64,000 nucleotides of DNA, taken from NCBI GenBank assembly GCA_028583405.1, contig CM053260.1, positions 15,995,026 through 16,059,025 of the forward strand, given 5' to 3'. Below are positions 34,901-60,520 of the stretch, one piece after another. The position numbers were made by a program, and so were the translations under genes. The stretch's first letter is position 1. Each line of letters starts with the position of its first letter. The notes below the pieces were generated by a model, which worked only from the letters and a program-made list of their open reading frames with translations, was not told where the DNA came from and searched no databases. The DNA comes from Pogonophryne albipinna. Taxonomy: Eukaryota > Chordata > Actinopteri > Perciformes > Artedidraconidae.

Positions 34901-35603
34901 TGGGAGAGAGGGAGAGAGAGAGATACCTCAAACCGGCTGCTGTTTTCCTATTGTGCGCCAGGGCTTTGCGAGGATAGGGCAAGCGATGAAAAACGCGCAC
35001 CTGCTTTAGAGTAATTACGGTAGCGCAGCAGCAAACTGTCCCTCTCGCAACACACACACTCCACACTCGTTCACTCGCACAGCCCTAGTGATTCAACCCT
35101 GATTTCCAGCGAACGAGCAAGCAACAGACGGGATGCCAAAAAGTGAGGACCGGTGGAGAGCTTGTTCGCGCTGAAGAAGCCTCTCGAAGAGATAGCGAGG
35201 GGAAGCAGACGCAACAAAACAAGACGAGAAGCTGCGCGCTTTCTCCGCGGCAACTTGCGCACAGTGCCAGAGTTTTAGCGGCAGTATTGTTCTGACTTCA
35301 CTCCAGAGGGGCCACTCCGAGGAGAGAGGACGCACACAAAAGGGAAAAGGAAAGGACTAACGAGCACGCTTTGTCGTTTAAAGTAATGGTCCTGCGGTCT
35401 TAGATCCTAGATTTCTCTGTCTCTCTCTCCCCTCTCTGTTCCTTTCCATTTTTCTTTTTTTGAGATTTTTTTCGTCGGTTTGTGTCCCCCTTTGTCGCCG
35501 CGAGAGAGTGGACGCATCGGGGGCTCGAGGAGCAGAAGCGGGGCTGTCCACATGGTCCAACCACTGGCGTGAAAGTTGACTTCTTCAGAAAACAAGAGAA
35601 CAG
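34901..35603 (+). promoter_or_regulatory. CpG-rich region: candidate promoter and non-coding first exon
   Basis: This is the only extended stretch rich in CpG outside simple repeats and transposons (for example TGCGCGCTTTCTCCGCGGCA near 35230, and TTTGTCGCCGCGAGAG near 35490). Methylated vertebrate DNA loses CpG, so such a stretch usually marks an active promoter. The + strand holds only short upstream frames: ATG at 35133 (13 codons), 35386 (5 codons) and 35552 (6 codons). No long ORF is present, which fits a 5' UTR exon. CAG|GTTGAT at 35601-35609 is a weak possible splice donor. No TATA box is obvious. Strand is inferred from the donor and from purine-rich exon-like texture, and could be wrong. 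The gene is not identified. Confidence 0.5.
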
Positions 35604-37260
35604 GTTGATGCATTATCTACACTCTCCTTTCCCACTTTGTTTTAACCTTCCTCACTCTTTCCTCACTCTGTGCTTCCATTGAAACTCTCTGACACACACA
35701 TTAGTCTAAAAGGCAAAAACAACTCAAACATCAACTTTTTCATCGCACATTGTTTGTGAAACATCTCCAAGTCAGCCTTAAAATATATTACAGTATTGGA
35801 GAGTATTATAAAGGCTGGCACACGCGGTGTTTCCCTCTTTGTGACTTCCCTCATGTTACATTGTAACTTTCTTTTCACCCGATCGTTGAATGCTAAACTT
35901 ATCAGCCACGTTTTTAAATCCTCTTTGAAGTTTTCATCAATTTCTACAATAGAGGTGCATCCACTTTCTTGCGATTTCTTCGCAACTTCCACACTTGTTA
36001 TACACAGAGTCAAACTGTGGTTTATTTCAAACGAGGTTTATTTTAATGGTCAATTTATCTGAACTCTTATAATTGATCGAAGCAGTTTAGTGCACTGAGA
36101 GACCGGTGCTTTATAGAAAGTGTCAGAGGAACAACACAAAGTGTATCTCTCAGGTTAGGATTAACTAAAATGTCGGGATTTGAATGGAGGCAAGAACTTA
36201 ATTTTGCGTGGCCATTATTAGCGCTTGTTAAGGGATTTGATAATAAACACCACCGTAGGTTAAGTGGTGATCATTTGACACACCCGTGTGAGAGTGCTTT
36301 GTCATCGCTTTACCTGTTTAACTCTCAGCCGTTGAGCACTGTCTCCTATTATATCCATTTTGTTTTGGAAAATGTAACGATAACTTTTTTAATTAAAAAA
36401 GGCTCTAAATCCTTACCCGAGGATATACACCCCTTGTCTAACGATAGGGAAACATTCTTTTTTGGGGGCATTGTCAATAGGTCAGGGGACTTTCTTTTCA
36501 AACTATTTTGACTTTTGAAATCGGAACCGCGTTAAGTAGCCTCAGAGTTTTTAGTTGTTTCCATAATCTCACCAGATTAAATAAATAACAATAAAGGCCT
36601 TCAATTGAGGGTTTTAACAACAGGACCTGAAGAAAAGTTGTTAAAGCATAATAAAAGTTTAACGGAGAATATTAAACGGATCTAATTTGACAGTGATAAT
36701 TAGTGCATTATAACACCGATGCGTTTGATTTATTCATAATTCATAACTGATGGCACTAAATAAAAATAAAACGTTCTATATGAAAACCTATACAAAGAGG
36801 CCCACATATTTAAAACAGACTTAGACAATGTTATACATTTATAAATTGAGGGGGTTAAAGTCTATATGGAACCTCTACATGACCCATGTTTTCCCTTTCT
36901 TTTTGAAGTCACAACCCGCATGAAATCAGGCCCACACCACAAAGGACAATTATATTTCTTCATAGAGAAAAAAAGAAGTATTACCGCAACTAGTAATTTT
37001 TAAAATGACATTTTATAATGACATAAACAGATTAAAATCCACCCTTAATTTGCGCGACTGCCCACAACACAACATGTAACATCTATTTACAGTAAGTGTT
37101 GTTCAAAATAAGTTGTTATTTTCTTCTTTCCCACCTAAAAATAAAACTAAAGAAATCAAATATGAAACATCACAACATTCCCTCATGTCAGATGGACTCA
37201 TGTCCCGCGTGATGGAAGGGTTCAGACAAAAAAGAGGGAGAGATGAAACGACAATTAATC
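35604..37260. other. Unique AT-rich DNA, possible first intron
   Basis: If the CpG-rich block is a first exon on the + strand, this is its intron. Open frames of about 110 residues at 35663-36013 and 36170-36511 start without promoter or splice context and show no domain I recognise. No repeats of note. Confidence 0.4.
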
Positions 37261-37560
37261 GCTGTTAGTTGTCTGTCATTGAGAGAAAGCATACAGGCCG
37301 TGTGGGTGCACACCCTGACACGGGCATTATTGCCCCGTGATTGATGGGCGCCGGGGCATTTGGCATAATTAATTTTATTTACTGTGTCCTCTCTCTCCTG
37401 TTGTGTCCCCCCTCCCTCCCCCCCACCACCCCCCTCCTGTCCTCTGTGGTGGCATTTCCGCGACGCGATGACACACTTTTAATTGCACTTTAATAGAAGA
37501 TCCAGCGGGAATGAAAAAGCTCTTCATCACGTTTTATGACCTTGTCACATTTCTGGTGTC
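37261..37560. promoter_or_regulatory. Candidate conserved regulatory block with a small dyad
   Basis: Contains CACGGGCATTATTGCCCCGT (37319-37340), an imperfect dyad with a one-base bulge, then GGCATAATTAATTTTATTTA (TAAT homeodomain cores), a C-rich tract (37407-37436) and a second complex segment (37455-37555) with TTTTAATTGCACTTTAATAG. The mix of AT-rich homeodomain cores and GC-rich dyad is enhancer-like. It lies about 1.7 kb downstream of the putative first exon. Confidence 0.3.
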
Positions 37561-40500
37561 AGACAGGAAAGCAGGTATTTTGTGGTGGCTTCGAGTCCCA
37601 GGAGTAAGGTGTTTGCAGAATTAGGAACAAAGTTTATTTCACCTAGATGAATAACACATTCATGCGAAGCCTTCATAAAAATCTGCATCAATGTTTTAAA
37701 TGTTTTATTTAAATCAGCATATTTTGATAAATATCTGAATTTTAAGATTTTTTTATTTTTACAAAGATAGAAATGCAACTGGTCCACAATTTGTATTTCT
37801 GTACACCTGAACCAATTTTTATAGTGTGACAACAATTAGCACACATGAGCTGACAGCATCTCACAGTTAGATAATTCTTAAATGCTGAATTTGCTGAAAT
37901 GATTTTCCAGGAACATGGGGGGGGGAAATAATCCAGTTTTGACTTTCTTTTAAAAATTCATGTAGCTACATGTTCTTCCAGCTGCTTCAATTCTCTCTGG
38001 CACAGTGAAGGCTCGGCAGCTGACATGTCTCAAATACTGTAAAACAACCATGTTTGGATTTCCAACAAAATTCAGATTACTGAACAATTTAGTGAATTGT
38101 ACATTTTATTTAAAATGGCCTGACAAACCTTCAAAAGAAACAAATATAAAGCTCAGGGAGAACAGCGAGACACTGCTGATAGGTAGAGGATTTTTTTTTT
38201 TAATGACTTCTACTTGAACACATTTACCAACAGTAAAAGCTCATTGTAAAGTTATCATTTATGATGTGCTTTGCAAATTCATCACATCGGTAAAGGCTTT
38301 TCATGGAAATAAAACAATGAGATAAAAGAGTTTTTGAGAATTTGGTTTTAAAGGAGAGTGTATGTGTGCAGGAAGCCAGAGGTGTCAGAGACAGATTGAC
38401 TCTCTGCTCTCTGTCGGCTATTGTGCGTCCGTGTGTTTGCCTCAGCATTGCCACCTTTTTTCATCTGACTTGCCTCAACACTTTTCCTTCTTTGCCTTTT
38501 TTTCTTGCCTCCTGTCGACAGCTGTGTCTTTTCCATGTCCTGTTTTGTTTCATTGTTTGTAAGAGTCGCTCATGTGCTTGCTGATTTTTATCAGTTTCAG
38601 ACTCTGTTCTCCAACAGACAATTGTTTCTGTTATGCTTACTGACACATCACTTAAATTATGATTTTCAGCCCGGCCAGCCTGTGTGTGTGACTGTGTTCC
38701 GGTGTGTGACTCCGGCACATGTATGAGACCGTCTAGAGACAGGCATTAACGGCTGTGAATCTCATGCGCTTTAAAACCCCTTCAAGCAGGATTAAAAGCC
38801 AGCAACATGATTGTGTTAGTCCATAAACTCACTCAGAGAGTCCTTACCTCCAACATGAGCGTGTGTGAATGTATGTGTGGAAGAGTGTATATCTGAGTGC
38901 GGGAGTGTGTGTGCACAAGAGTGCTTTTTCTCAATTCACCTGTCCCGCTTGAGTGAAAATGGACAGTATTTGAAGTTTTAAATGTCCTGTGCGTCGGTAG
39001 CGTTGATGGCTCGTCTGTCCGTCTCTCCATCTCTCGCTCTCCCCTCATTAGAGCTCTCCTGCTCCCAAGCCCACAAGTCTGAGTGGGCTTTTGGCACCAA
39101 AGTGATGTTGAAGAGCAGCCGTATACAACTCTGCTATACATGTAGGATTTGACCTGTGATGGATACTCACAGGTTTACTTCTACTGCAGCACTTCTACCT
39201 GCTCAAAAAAGCTGAAATGGTTAAATTGTCGATATCTTTTAGATGGGGTTTGAGAAAAGCATAAAATGTCACTGTGCATGGAGCGAAAGCATAAAAATAA
39301 AAAAGATTGAATTATTGAAAGTGTTGATCCTGCAGCTTCCGTTACGGTGTTCGCTTTTGAGCTGAAAATTTTTGGGGCTTTTAAATGTGAAAATGATGTA
39401 GGGTAAGCTATTCTATAGGTTGTGACAATTGTTTAAACATGTCTTAAAGTGAAACGTATTATAATTTAGTATATCTTAGATTTTTAGGGATTTTCGTTGT
39501 GATTTAAAAAATTGGAAAATGGAAATCTACACGTCTCCATGTGTAATCACTGAGTAGCATTACAATAGCAATCACGGCTTGTTACCTCTTTAAAAATATG
39601 TTAATGAAATATAATTGACAAATTAATGGATTAAATGAAGGTGTTATGTATCAAGTGGGGGAGTGCTCTGGTTGTGTATTGAAGTGATTGACTGCACAGT
39701 GAAAGTGCCGCCACATTGCTATAGTCTGAGGCCTGATTATACATGTGGTTCTAATTGAACCTGTTATTCAGGAGAAGTCGAGGGCTGAATAGTTGTGTGT
39801 GTCTGTCGGTGTGTGCATATCATAAATCCCACACGTTTTCCAAAGATGAGATGTGTTTTTAATCACGGGTCAGAAGGCGGTGTCGCGCAGGAAAGTTGCA
39901 GGACAGCAGAGAAAATGGAGCGAGAAGATGCCTTTAAGTGGTTTTTAGGAAGTTGACCACCTGTGAGAGGGAGAGAGAAATTCTTCCTTTGTTGTCTTTA
40001 GCCTTTTGTGTCTTTTAAAAGAGCTGTCATTGCATTTGTGATGACAGCAGCCCCGCTCGCAGTCCCAACCTCATTCTTTAAAATCTACGCACTTTTCTCC
40101 CTCTTGATTGATAAGCTAATCATTTTTGCTTCACACAGTGGTTTAGCCTGTGGTCATTAACATTTCCATGCGTTTCAGATGAGCTTTTATATGTGTGTGT
40201 GAGTGTGGGGTGGCACAGAGATGTTTCTCCATCTCCTCAGAGCACGGGCCCATTAACAGCTGATGGATGTGGGAAGGAGTGACCCAGCAGCTCAGAGCGG
40301 AAGAGACTGTTTCCTATGGACACGGGGGGGAAAGGGAAGCAGAAGAGGGACGGAGCGAGAGATATAACGTATGAGTGAAAGGCTGGTAGAAGCGAAGGAA
40401 ACGGCAGTGCGAGTGGGTTTTTAGGCGTGGGTCATTATAGCTGAGGAAGCATTAGATCAGCCTCTCTAGAGTACGCCTGGCATCTGAGGCCATGGCTGGA

Positions 40501-41599
40501 GCTGAAGGAGAATGAGAGCACAGATCGGGAAGTTAGGCAGTCGGACCAATCAAGTGTGAGTCCACAGAGAGAGAGAAAGAGTCATTAGGTCAGCGGCAGA
40601 GCCAGGTAGAGCACATGAGATGGTGGACTGAAGCCGAAGGAAATACCAGAGCGGTGTTGAAAGTGAGCCTGTTGTGTTCGAGCAGAGCGTCTTCATGAAA
40701 AAGCTCCCATCGGTCGCTGTGTACCCTGCTAACTCTGCATTGCTTCTGACAGCTGTATTTGTGTTATGGATTTTCCTTCACTCCGTCCCGTCTCCCTTTC
40801 CTTCTCCCCTGCCTCCCTCTCTCTCAGTAGTCGGCTCCCCTCCTCTCCATCGCCTCCACCCTATGACCTTTTGTAAGCACTTCATCAGAGAGCCGTTGGT
40901 GTTTTCTAAAGCGCCGCGACAAACTGACAGGGCAGCCGTCAATCGAGCGGGGGGAACCGAGGGAGCAGATCAGTGGAAAGCTTCGTTCAGAACAACAATG
41001 TGACTAAACTTTCTGCAGCACTGCTTTAATGTGTATTGAAAGGATGCCTGTGAAGGGTAGGTGACAGCTGGGAAGCGCAAGACTCGCAGTGTTATGGATA
41101 CACACACACACAGATGCACGCACACACATTTTTGCACATTTCATAAACTGACTGTAGAGGCGCGTTACGTAGCTCTGGAGTACTCGTTTGTCCGTGGTGC
41201 TGCGGCGGTAAAAATCTGCCGAGCGGACGAATGAGCGCTCTGATAAAATGCTGAGATTTACAGAAGAGGAGGAGCGCACAGGGAATCATATCCAGGTCCT
41301 TAAACACAACTTCAACCTGATTGATCTCAAATCAGTTTTTTATCGTCTCACATTTCCTGTTGTGACAAATAACACCACCTAATATTAAGACATCTTTCTC
41401 ATTTTGTTTGATTGCCCTCAATCCTGACTGACATTATCAGATCTACCATAAATCAGATTTATTTTAGCATTTTTTTAGTTTTTGATTTGCATCAGAGTGT
41501 TTGAATTGCCTCAACCAGGATTACTTAACATTAATATATGGTGATAGGAAATTAGTAATGCAGTTTTTTCCCCTTGTCCCTGTTCTTAGCCATCCTGGA
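37561..41599. other. Non-coding DNA, no gene seen
   Basis: Mostly single-copy. AT-rich at 37640-38200 and 39200-39660; more balanced with purine-rich patches at 39880-40680. The stretch 40040-40180 is complex and could be a conserved element. Short frames show no domain I recognise, and no RNA gene was seen. Confidence 0.35.
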
Positions 41600-41900
41600 C
41601 CAGATAGGTAATAACCATATGCATCTCATTATGTTTTTCTAATCCGTAAAGTATCGGGATGTTGGCTAACGCAGGCGAAAGTGAGGCTGGAGCGTTGGCG
41701 CACCGCTCTTTTATGGTATTAGTATTTATGGTATTAGTTCCGGGGGACATGGGATGCCTACTTAAGCTATTAGCATGTGAGGCGCTGTGGGATGATCCAT
41801 CCCCTGACAGGACGAGCTGTTAACCAGTGTTAAACCAAATCACAATAGGCTGCCTGGGATGATGGATTGACAGAGCTCGCTCTCACTACTTGCTTGGGCC
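41600..41900. promoter_or_regulatory. Candidate regulatory block with a short tandem duplication
   Basis: Complex sequence including CCATATGCATCTCATTATG (near 41613), a direct duplication TTTATGGTATTAG (41710 and 41725), GTGGGATGATCC and CTGGGATGATGGATTGACAG. The paired GGGATGAT motifs lie about 70 bp apart. No coding potential. Enhancer function is inferred from motif density only. Confidence 0.25.
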
Positions 41901-47439
<5,539 letters not shown>

Positions 47440-47720
47440 GAGAAGTTGGCAAGTGTAATAAGATGAAACTTTTATAAGGGCCAACCTGAATGGGGCTTTT
47501 CACGCACCGTGATTGGATGGATATTTAGGAAAAGGGGAAGGGGAGTTGTTCAGAAAGACATTATTTCTGCTGGTTTTACATGCAAAGCTGAGATGGATCT
47601 TTAGATGGATGATTCTTTTATTTCGTCAGCAGATTAAAGTAGCTCCTGGCTCCTCTGTGTGCCTCCTCTCTTATTCATAAGCAGGTACGGGCCCGGCCAT
47701 GAATATGCTCACCGTTTCTA
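47440..47720. promoter_or_regulatory. Candidate regulatory block
   Basis: Even-composition single-copy sequence with CACCGTGATTGGATGGATAT (CCAAT-type core on the minus strand, near 47505), TTATTCATAAGCAGG and CATGAATATGCTCACC. Not repetitive, not coding. Confidence 0.25.
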
Positions 47721-48289
47721 ATCCACAAAGTTTCAAATCATCTATTCAGCTGGAAGAGAGAAAGAGGACAAAAACAGATTCAGCTTTGATTGAAAGAGAG
47801 ATTGGGCAGTTCACCTGCTAGCGGCCATAAAATGTGGATGTATGTGTGGACGTATGTGCGTGTGTGTTTCCCTAATTGGACAGGTATTGTAGTGGAGGTG
47901 AAGAGGGGCCAGTTGAAGAGGGGTGGGGTGGGGGGAGCACAGGAAGAGCTGGCGGGGGGTTTGGGGCTTTAGGAGAGCAGCAGAGAGACCGGGTTCCTTA
48001 CTTCAAAGAGGCCTTACAGCCTGGACAAACGCTAACCCCGCTCACATACCAGCGCAACACACACACACACACTCCACATTCACATACGGTGGCTCTTTTG
48101 CCTCTCATGAGATGAATATCCAACCCCTCTCACACGCCTTTCTCTGCGAGTCTCGGCTCTATCCCTCGCTCCCTGCGCGCTGAACATCAGTGGAGTCGTA
48201 CGTTCACAGGGAAATATTGACAAAGCGTTTGGAGAGATGGAATGGTTCCTTTAATTATATGCTGCTCTTATGATGCATGGTTGTTTCTG
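47721..48289. other. Non-coding DNA, no gene seen
   Basis: Mixed composition with a G-rich patch (47919-47965) and a short CA tract (48058-48071). No exon recognised. Confidence 0.4.
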
Positions 48290-48600
48290 TCTGGCTGCTT
48301 ACGCTGATCAGCTGAATAGGTATTCCTGGCACAAAGCCCCCGTATTGAGCGTACATATTCAATTAGCAAAACGCATTAGCAAAACTTGGCATTTGTTGTT
48401 GTTTTTTTCCCCCTCCTTGCTCTGAATTAATGGTTTTGATATGCTAATTAGCGGGTAATTTAATTTCAAAAGGCCTCAATTAACAGCAGTGTTGTGGACA
48501 CGAGGAAGTTAAGCAGCGTAATCTAATTTGCATTAGTAACGAGCAGGGAGTAATTAGTCTCTAATTAGCCACTTCAGACAGCACTTGTGTTTACTTTCCT
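48290..48600. promoter_or_regulatory. Candidate enhancer dense in homeodomain (TAAT) cores
   Basis: The block carries at least ten TAAT/ATTA cores, including CTAATTAG at 48443-48451, GTAATTAG near 48551 and CTAATTAG near 48561. Further motifs are CAATTAGCAAAACGCATTAG near 48360 and TTTGCATTAG near 48527. The non-core sequence is complex and not simply AT-rich. Of the candidate blocks in this window it has the clearest motif signature. It ends about 75 bp before a GT array. Confidence 0.4.
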
Positions 48601-48672
48601 AATGAAGTGGAGGGACTTTTTTTTTTACAGGGAAGCCTGCGTGTGTGTATGTTTGTGTCGTGTGTGTCCTGC

Positions 48673-50029
<1,357 letters not shown>

Positions 50030-50030
50030 G

Positions 50031-50062
<32 letters not shown>

Positions 50063-50084
50063 ACGCACACACACACACACACAC
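50030..50084. repeat. Interrupted (AC)n with CG units
   Basis: 55 bp of AC with three CACG interruptions in the centre. Confidence 0.95.
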
Positions 50085-50585
50085 TGAATGGACGGTGTCA
50101 CATGACTAGTGCAAAACCTGAGTGATTTACACCCACCAAGAGCAGAATCTGGAAATAATTCAATAAATATAATGAATGAAGGTGCTACAGTAATTATGAG
50201 CCTGTTTCCAACACTGACCTCTACCCATAAGCACATACACACAGATTTATTGGCACAAACAGCCCCACAAATGCACAAACACTGACACGTACACATCCAT
50301 ACAAAGGCAACTGATTTACAAATGAGCTGACCTGTTTGTTGGCCTTGCGCTCAGATAGGCTCACACCCCCGCCAGGATGCATAAATCACAATGGACATGC
50401 ATATGCATGAGCATCTGAGGAGGTGGGATAAGTGTGTGTCTGCATGTGTGTATGTATGTGTGAGCATTAGCCAGCAGCGGCGTTTGTATCGATCATTGAG
50501 GCTTAGTTAAGTGCCTTTTATTTCATTGAGTTAAAGTTAAGGGCCGTGGACAGGCCTCTCTTCTCTGTGTGTTGCTTTTGAATGG
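50085..50585. other. Non-coding DNA, no gene seen
   Basis: Mixed composition with a short GT-rich patch near 50430-50462. No exon or repeat end recognised. Confidence 0.4.
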
Positions 50586-50628
50586 AGAGAGAGAGAAAGA
50601 AAGAAAGAAAGAAAGAAAAAGAAGAAAG
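50586..50628. repeat. GA/(GAAA)n purine tract
   Basis: GAGAGAGAGA passes into about six GAAA units, all purine on the + strand. Confidence 0.93.
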
Positions 50629-50761
50629 GACTCTTAACTGTTATTTTTTTCCCTCTTTTAGTGGCATCCGGGGATAGCATATCACATTAATGGAACCTAG
50701 ATGACGTTTCACGTCCCTTCTCTCTCTGGAAGAAGTGGTTTTGGTGTTGGACCTTTGCCTG

Positions 50762-50903
<142 letters not shown>

Positions 50904-51330
50904 TGTGAGCTGCTTTAACCTCCTCTTGTTTTATGGACTTATACATGGCTCTGGATCTCACTGCTGCTAGATTAATTTACACACCACTCACGCATGCTTG
51001 CCAAATCTCCCTCTGTCTCTCTCTCTTCTTCCCTCCTCTCTGAAGACAGAGCAGAAATTGCCTGGTGATGTAAATAAATTACTTCCATCGATTGCTGTAG
51101 TTGAAGAGTGACTTTATCACAGTTTGACTTGTCCAGATACAGATCAGCATGTGACAGCCCATGTTTTTTTTATAATGTGTCTCTGTGTTATTTAGTTTAT
51201 ATGTGTTGGTGTGTGGGCTGTGAAAATATGTGTAAAATCTACCTGATGGATATCTCAATATATTAAAAGCTATTGCTAGAGCGACTGCATTGTCCATATG
51301 CTGTGTGTGAGCATGTGTGTGTTAGAGGTT

Positions 51331-51480
51331 TAATTGAAACAGGCCGCGGTGTGCATATTAAAAGCAGATGAATAAGGCTGGCATTATTAGGTGGGATCTT
51401 ACAGCCCACCTTGTCTCCAGGTGGGTTGTTGTCTGATTGAGTTTATCTGCCTCTCTTTATCCATCAGCACTGGTCACTGA
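51331..51480. promoter_or_regulatory. Candidate regulatory block with hairpin of E-box-type motifs
   Basis: An inverted pair, ACAGCCCACCT (51401-51411) and AGGTGGGTTGT (51419-51429), has a 7-base spacer and one G-T wobble. Its CACCT/AGGTG halves, plus TAGGTGGGATC at 51389, match the CACCT element bound by ZEB-type factors. The surroundings include GTGCATATTAAAAGCAGATG. It could be a conserved enhancer or a small structured RNA, but nothing here proves either. Confidence 0.3.
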
Positions 51481-54058
<2,578 letters not shown>

Positions 54059-54272
54059 AGGTTAGGTTGGACCATGGGAAAGTGGCATACCTGAGCGGAT
54101 TACAGTGATCCCAAAGGACACTTTTGCGTGGGACAATATTCAAATACTAATTTCTTGTAAATTCAAGTTCATCGCCATTTTGTAACACCGCCAGCAACTC
54201 TGTTTTTCTTGGTTTAAAAGTAGACGGTGAGTTTGTTAGTTTAGAGCATACCTTATAGGCCTGCACTTGAAT

Positions 54273-54387
<115 letters not shown>

Positions 54388-54517
54388 GCCCCCCACCCCA
54401 ATGTGAATGGTTTGTTTTTGATCTAGCAGGGATCACCCTATTTGCCCTGTCTGGTTTCAACTTACACTGGTAAATTACACCAATCACTGAAATTACATCC
54501 CAAAGACTCTACGTGTG

Positions 54518-54690
<173 letters not shown>

Positions 54691-55313
54691 GTGCGTCTCC
54701 TCAGTGTTGACGTCATCTCACTGGGATGTACTGGATGTCAAGTTTGATTAGGCCGAATGTAGTCCAACTGTTATTTTGTGTTTTCCTCATTTAGTGGAAG
54801 TAAAATGGAAATGCAGCTGTTTAGTGTATGTGTGTGTGTCTGTAGTCAGGCATCTGCGCAAATGTATGTGTGTGTGTTAGTGCTCCGCAGACATGTCTGT
54901 GTTGTTTGTGGTAGGGAGTGCGTAAGAGTGGTTGTCAGCTGGTTAAATGTAAAGACAGCGTGCAGAGTGAAGCTGATAAGCAAAGTCTCTGTTTTATTCG
55001 AGCAGCTACGGTAAGGGAAGCTTGATGGGACAAAACTCGGACAGAAAAGCTGTAGTCTGCCAATTAGCGCACCAGATGTCAGTTATTGTTGGACCAGGAT
55101 TATGGCAATAACTGCATTTGGCCAATCGTGGTGTGTGTGTGTGTAGATTTTAAACAATCTTCTTTTGGGACTTACTCCTTTCTTTATTACTCTTCTGGCA
55201 CCTGCAATGTTCTCTTTCTGCGTAGTTTTTCAGCATTTTGGAAATGTAAACACTTCTAAAATACATCCAGATGTTACCAGCTGTGCTCCGCCACCACAAA
55301 CACTGGGCAGGGA

Positions 55314-55315
<2 letters not shown>
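54691..55315. other. Non-coding DNA, no gene seen
   Basis: Short GT-rich remnants (54825-54845, 54865-54880 and 55130-55144). No exon recognised. Confidence 0.4.
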
Positions 55316-55364
<49 letters not shown>

Positions 55365-55402
55365 TGTCTGTATGTATGTATGTGTGTGTGTGTGTGTGTG
55401 TG
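55316..55402. repeat. Interrupted (GT)n with TATG block
   Basis: A 44-bp GT block, then ACGTGTCTGTATGTATGTAT, then a 23-bp TG block. Confidence 0.96.
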
Positions 55403-60239
<4,837 letters not shown>

Positions 60240-60520
60240 CTCCTAAATTGAAATGAAGGCATCCCTTTTTCAAACGAAATACTCTATTAATTTATTTATA
60301 CTGCGCCATAAATTATTCTATTAATATTAGCATGTTCCAAATTAGTATGACTTCTCTCAATGTTCCTTCTACTTCTATTAATTAGCCTGCTTGTCACTAT
60401 AACAAAGATTTTTTCTTTCTCTGATAAATTATAAAGGAGACATTTTTTAATACAATGAGAACCGCCTGAGAAATTATTAATATTTTACTTTTGACCTGTA
60501 AGACATAAGTAGGGAGAAAA
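60240..60520. promoter_or_regulatory. Candidate AT-rich regulatory block with homeodomain cores
   Basis: Contains CTCTATTAATTTATTTATAC, TTATTCTATTAATATTAGCA, CTTCTATTAATTAGCCTGC, CACTATAACAAAGATTTTTT (CAAAG, TCF/SOX-like) and GATAAATTATAAAGG. Four TAAT-type cores in about 120 bp. Similar AT-rich sequence continues to about 61100. Low AT complexity weakens the case. Confidence 0.25.
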
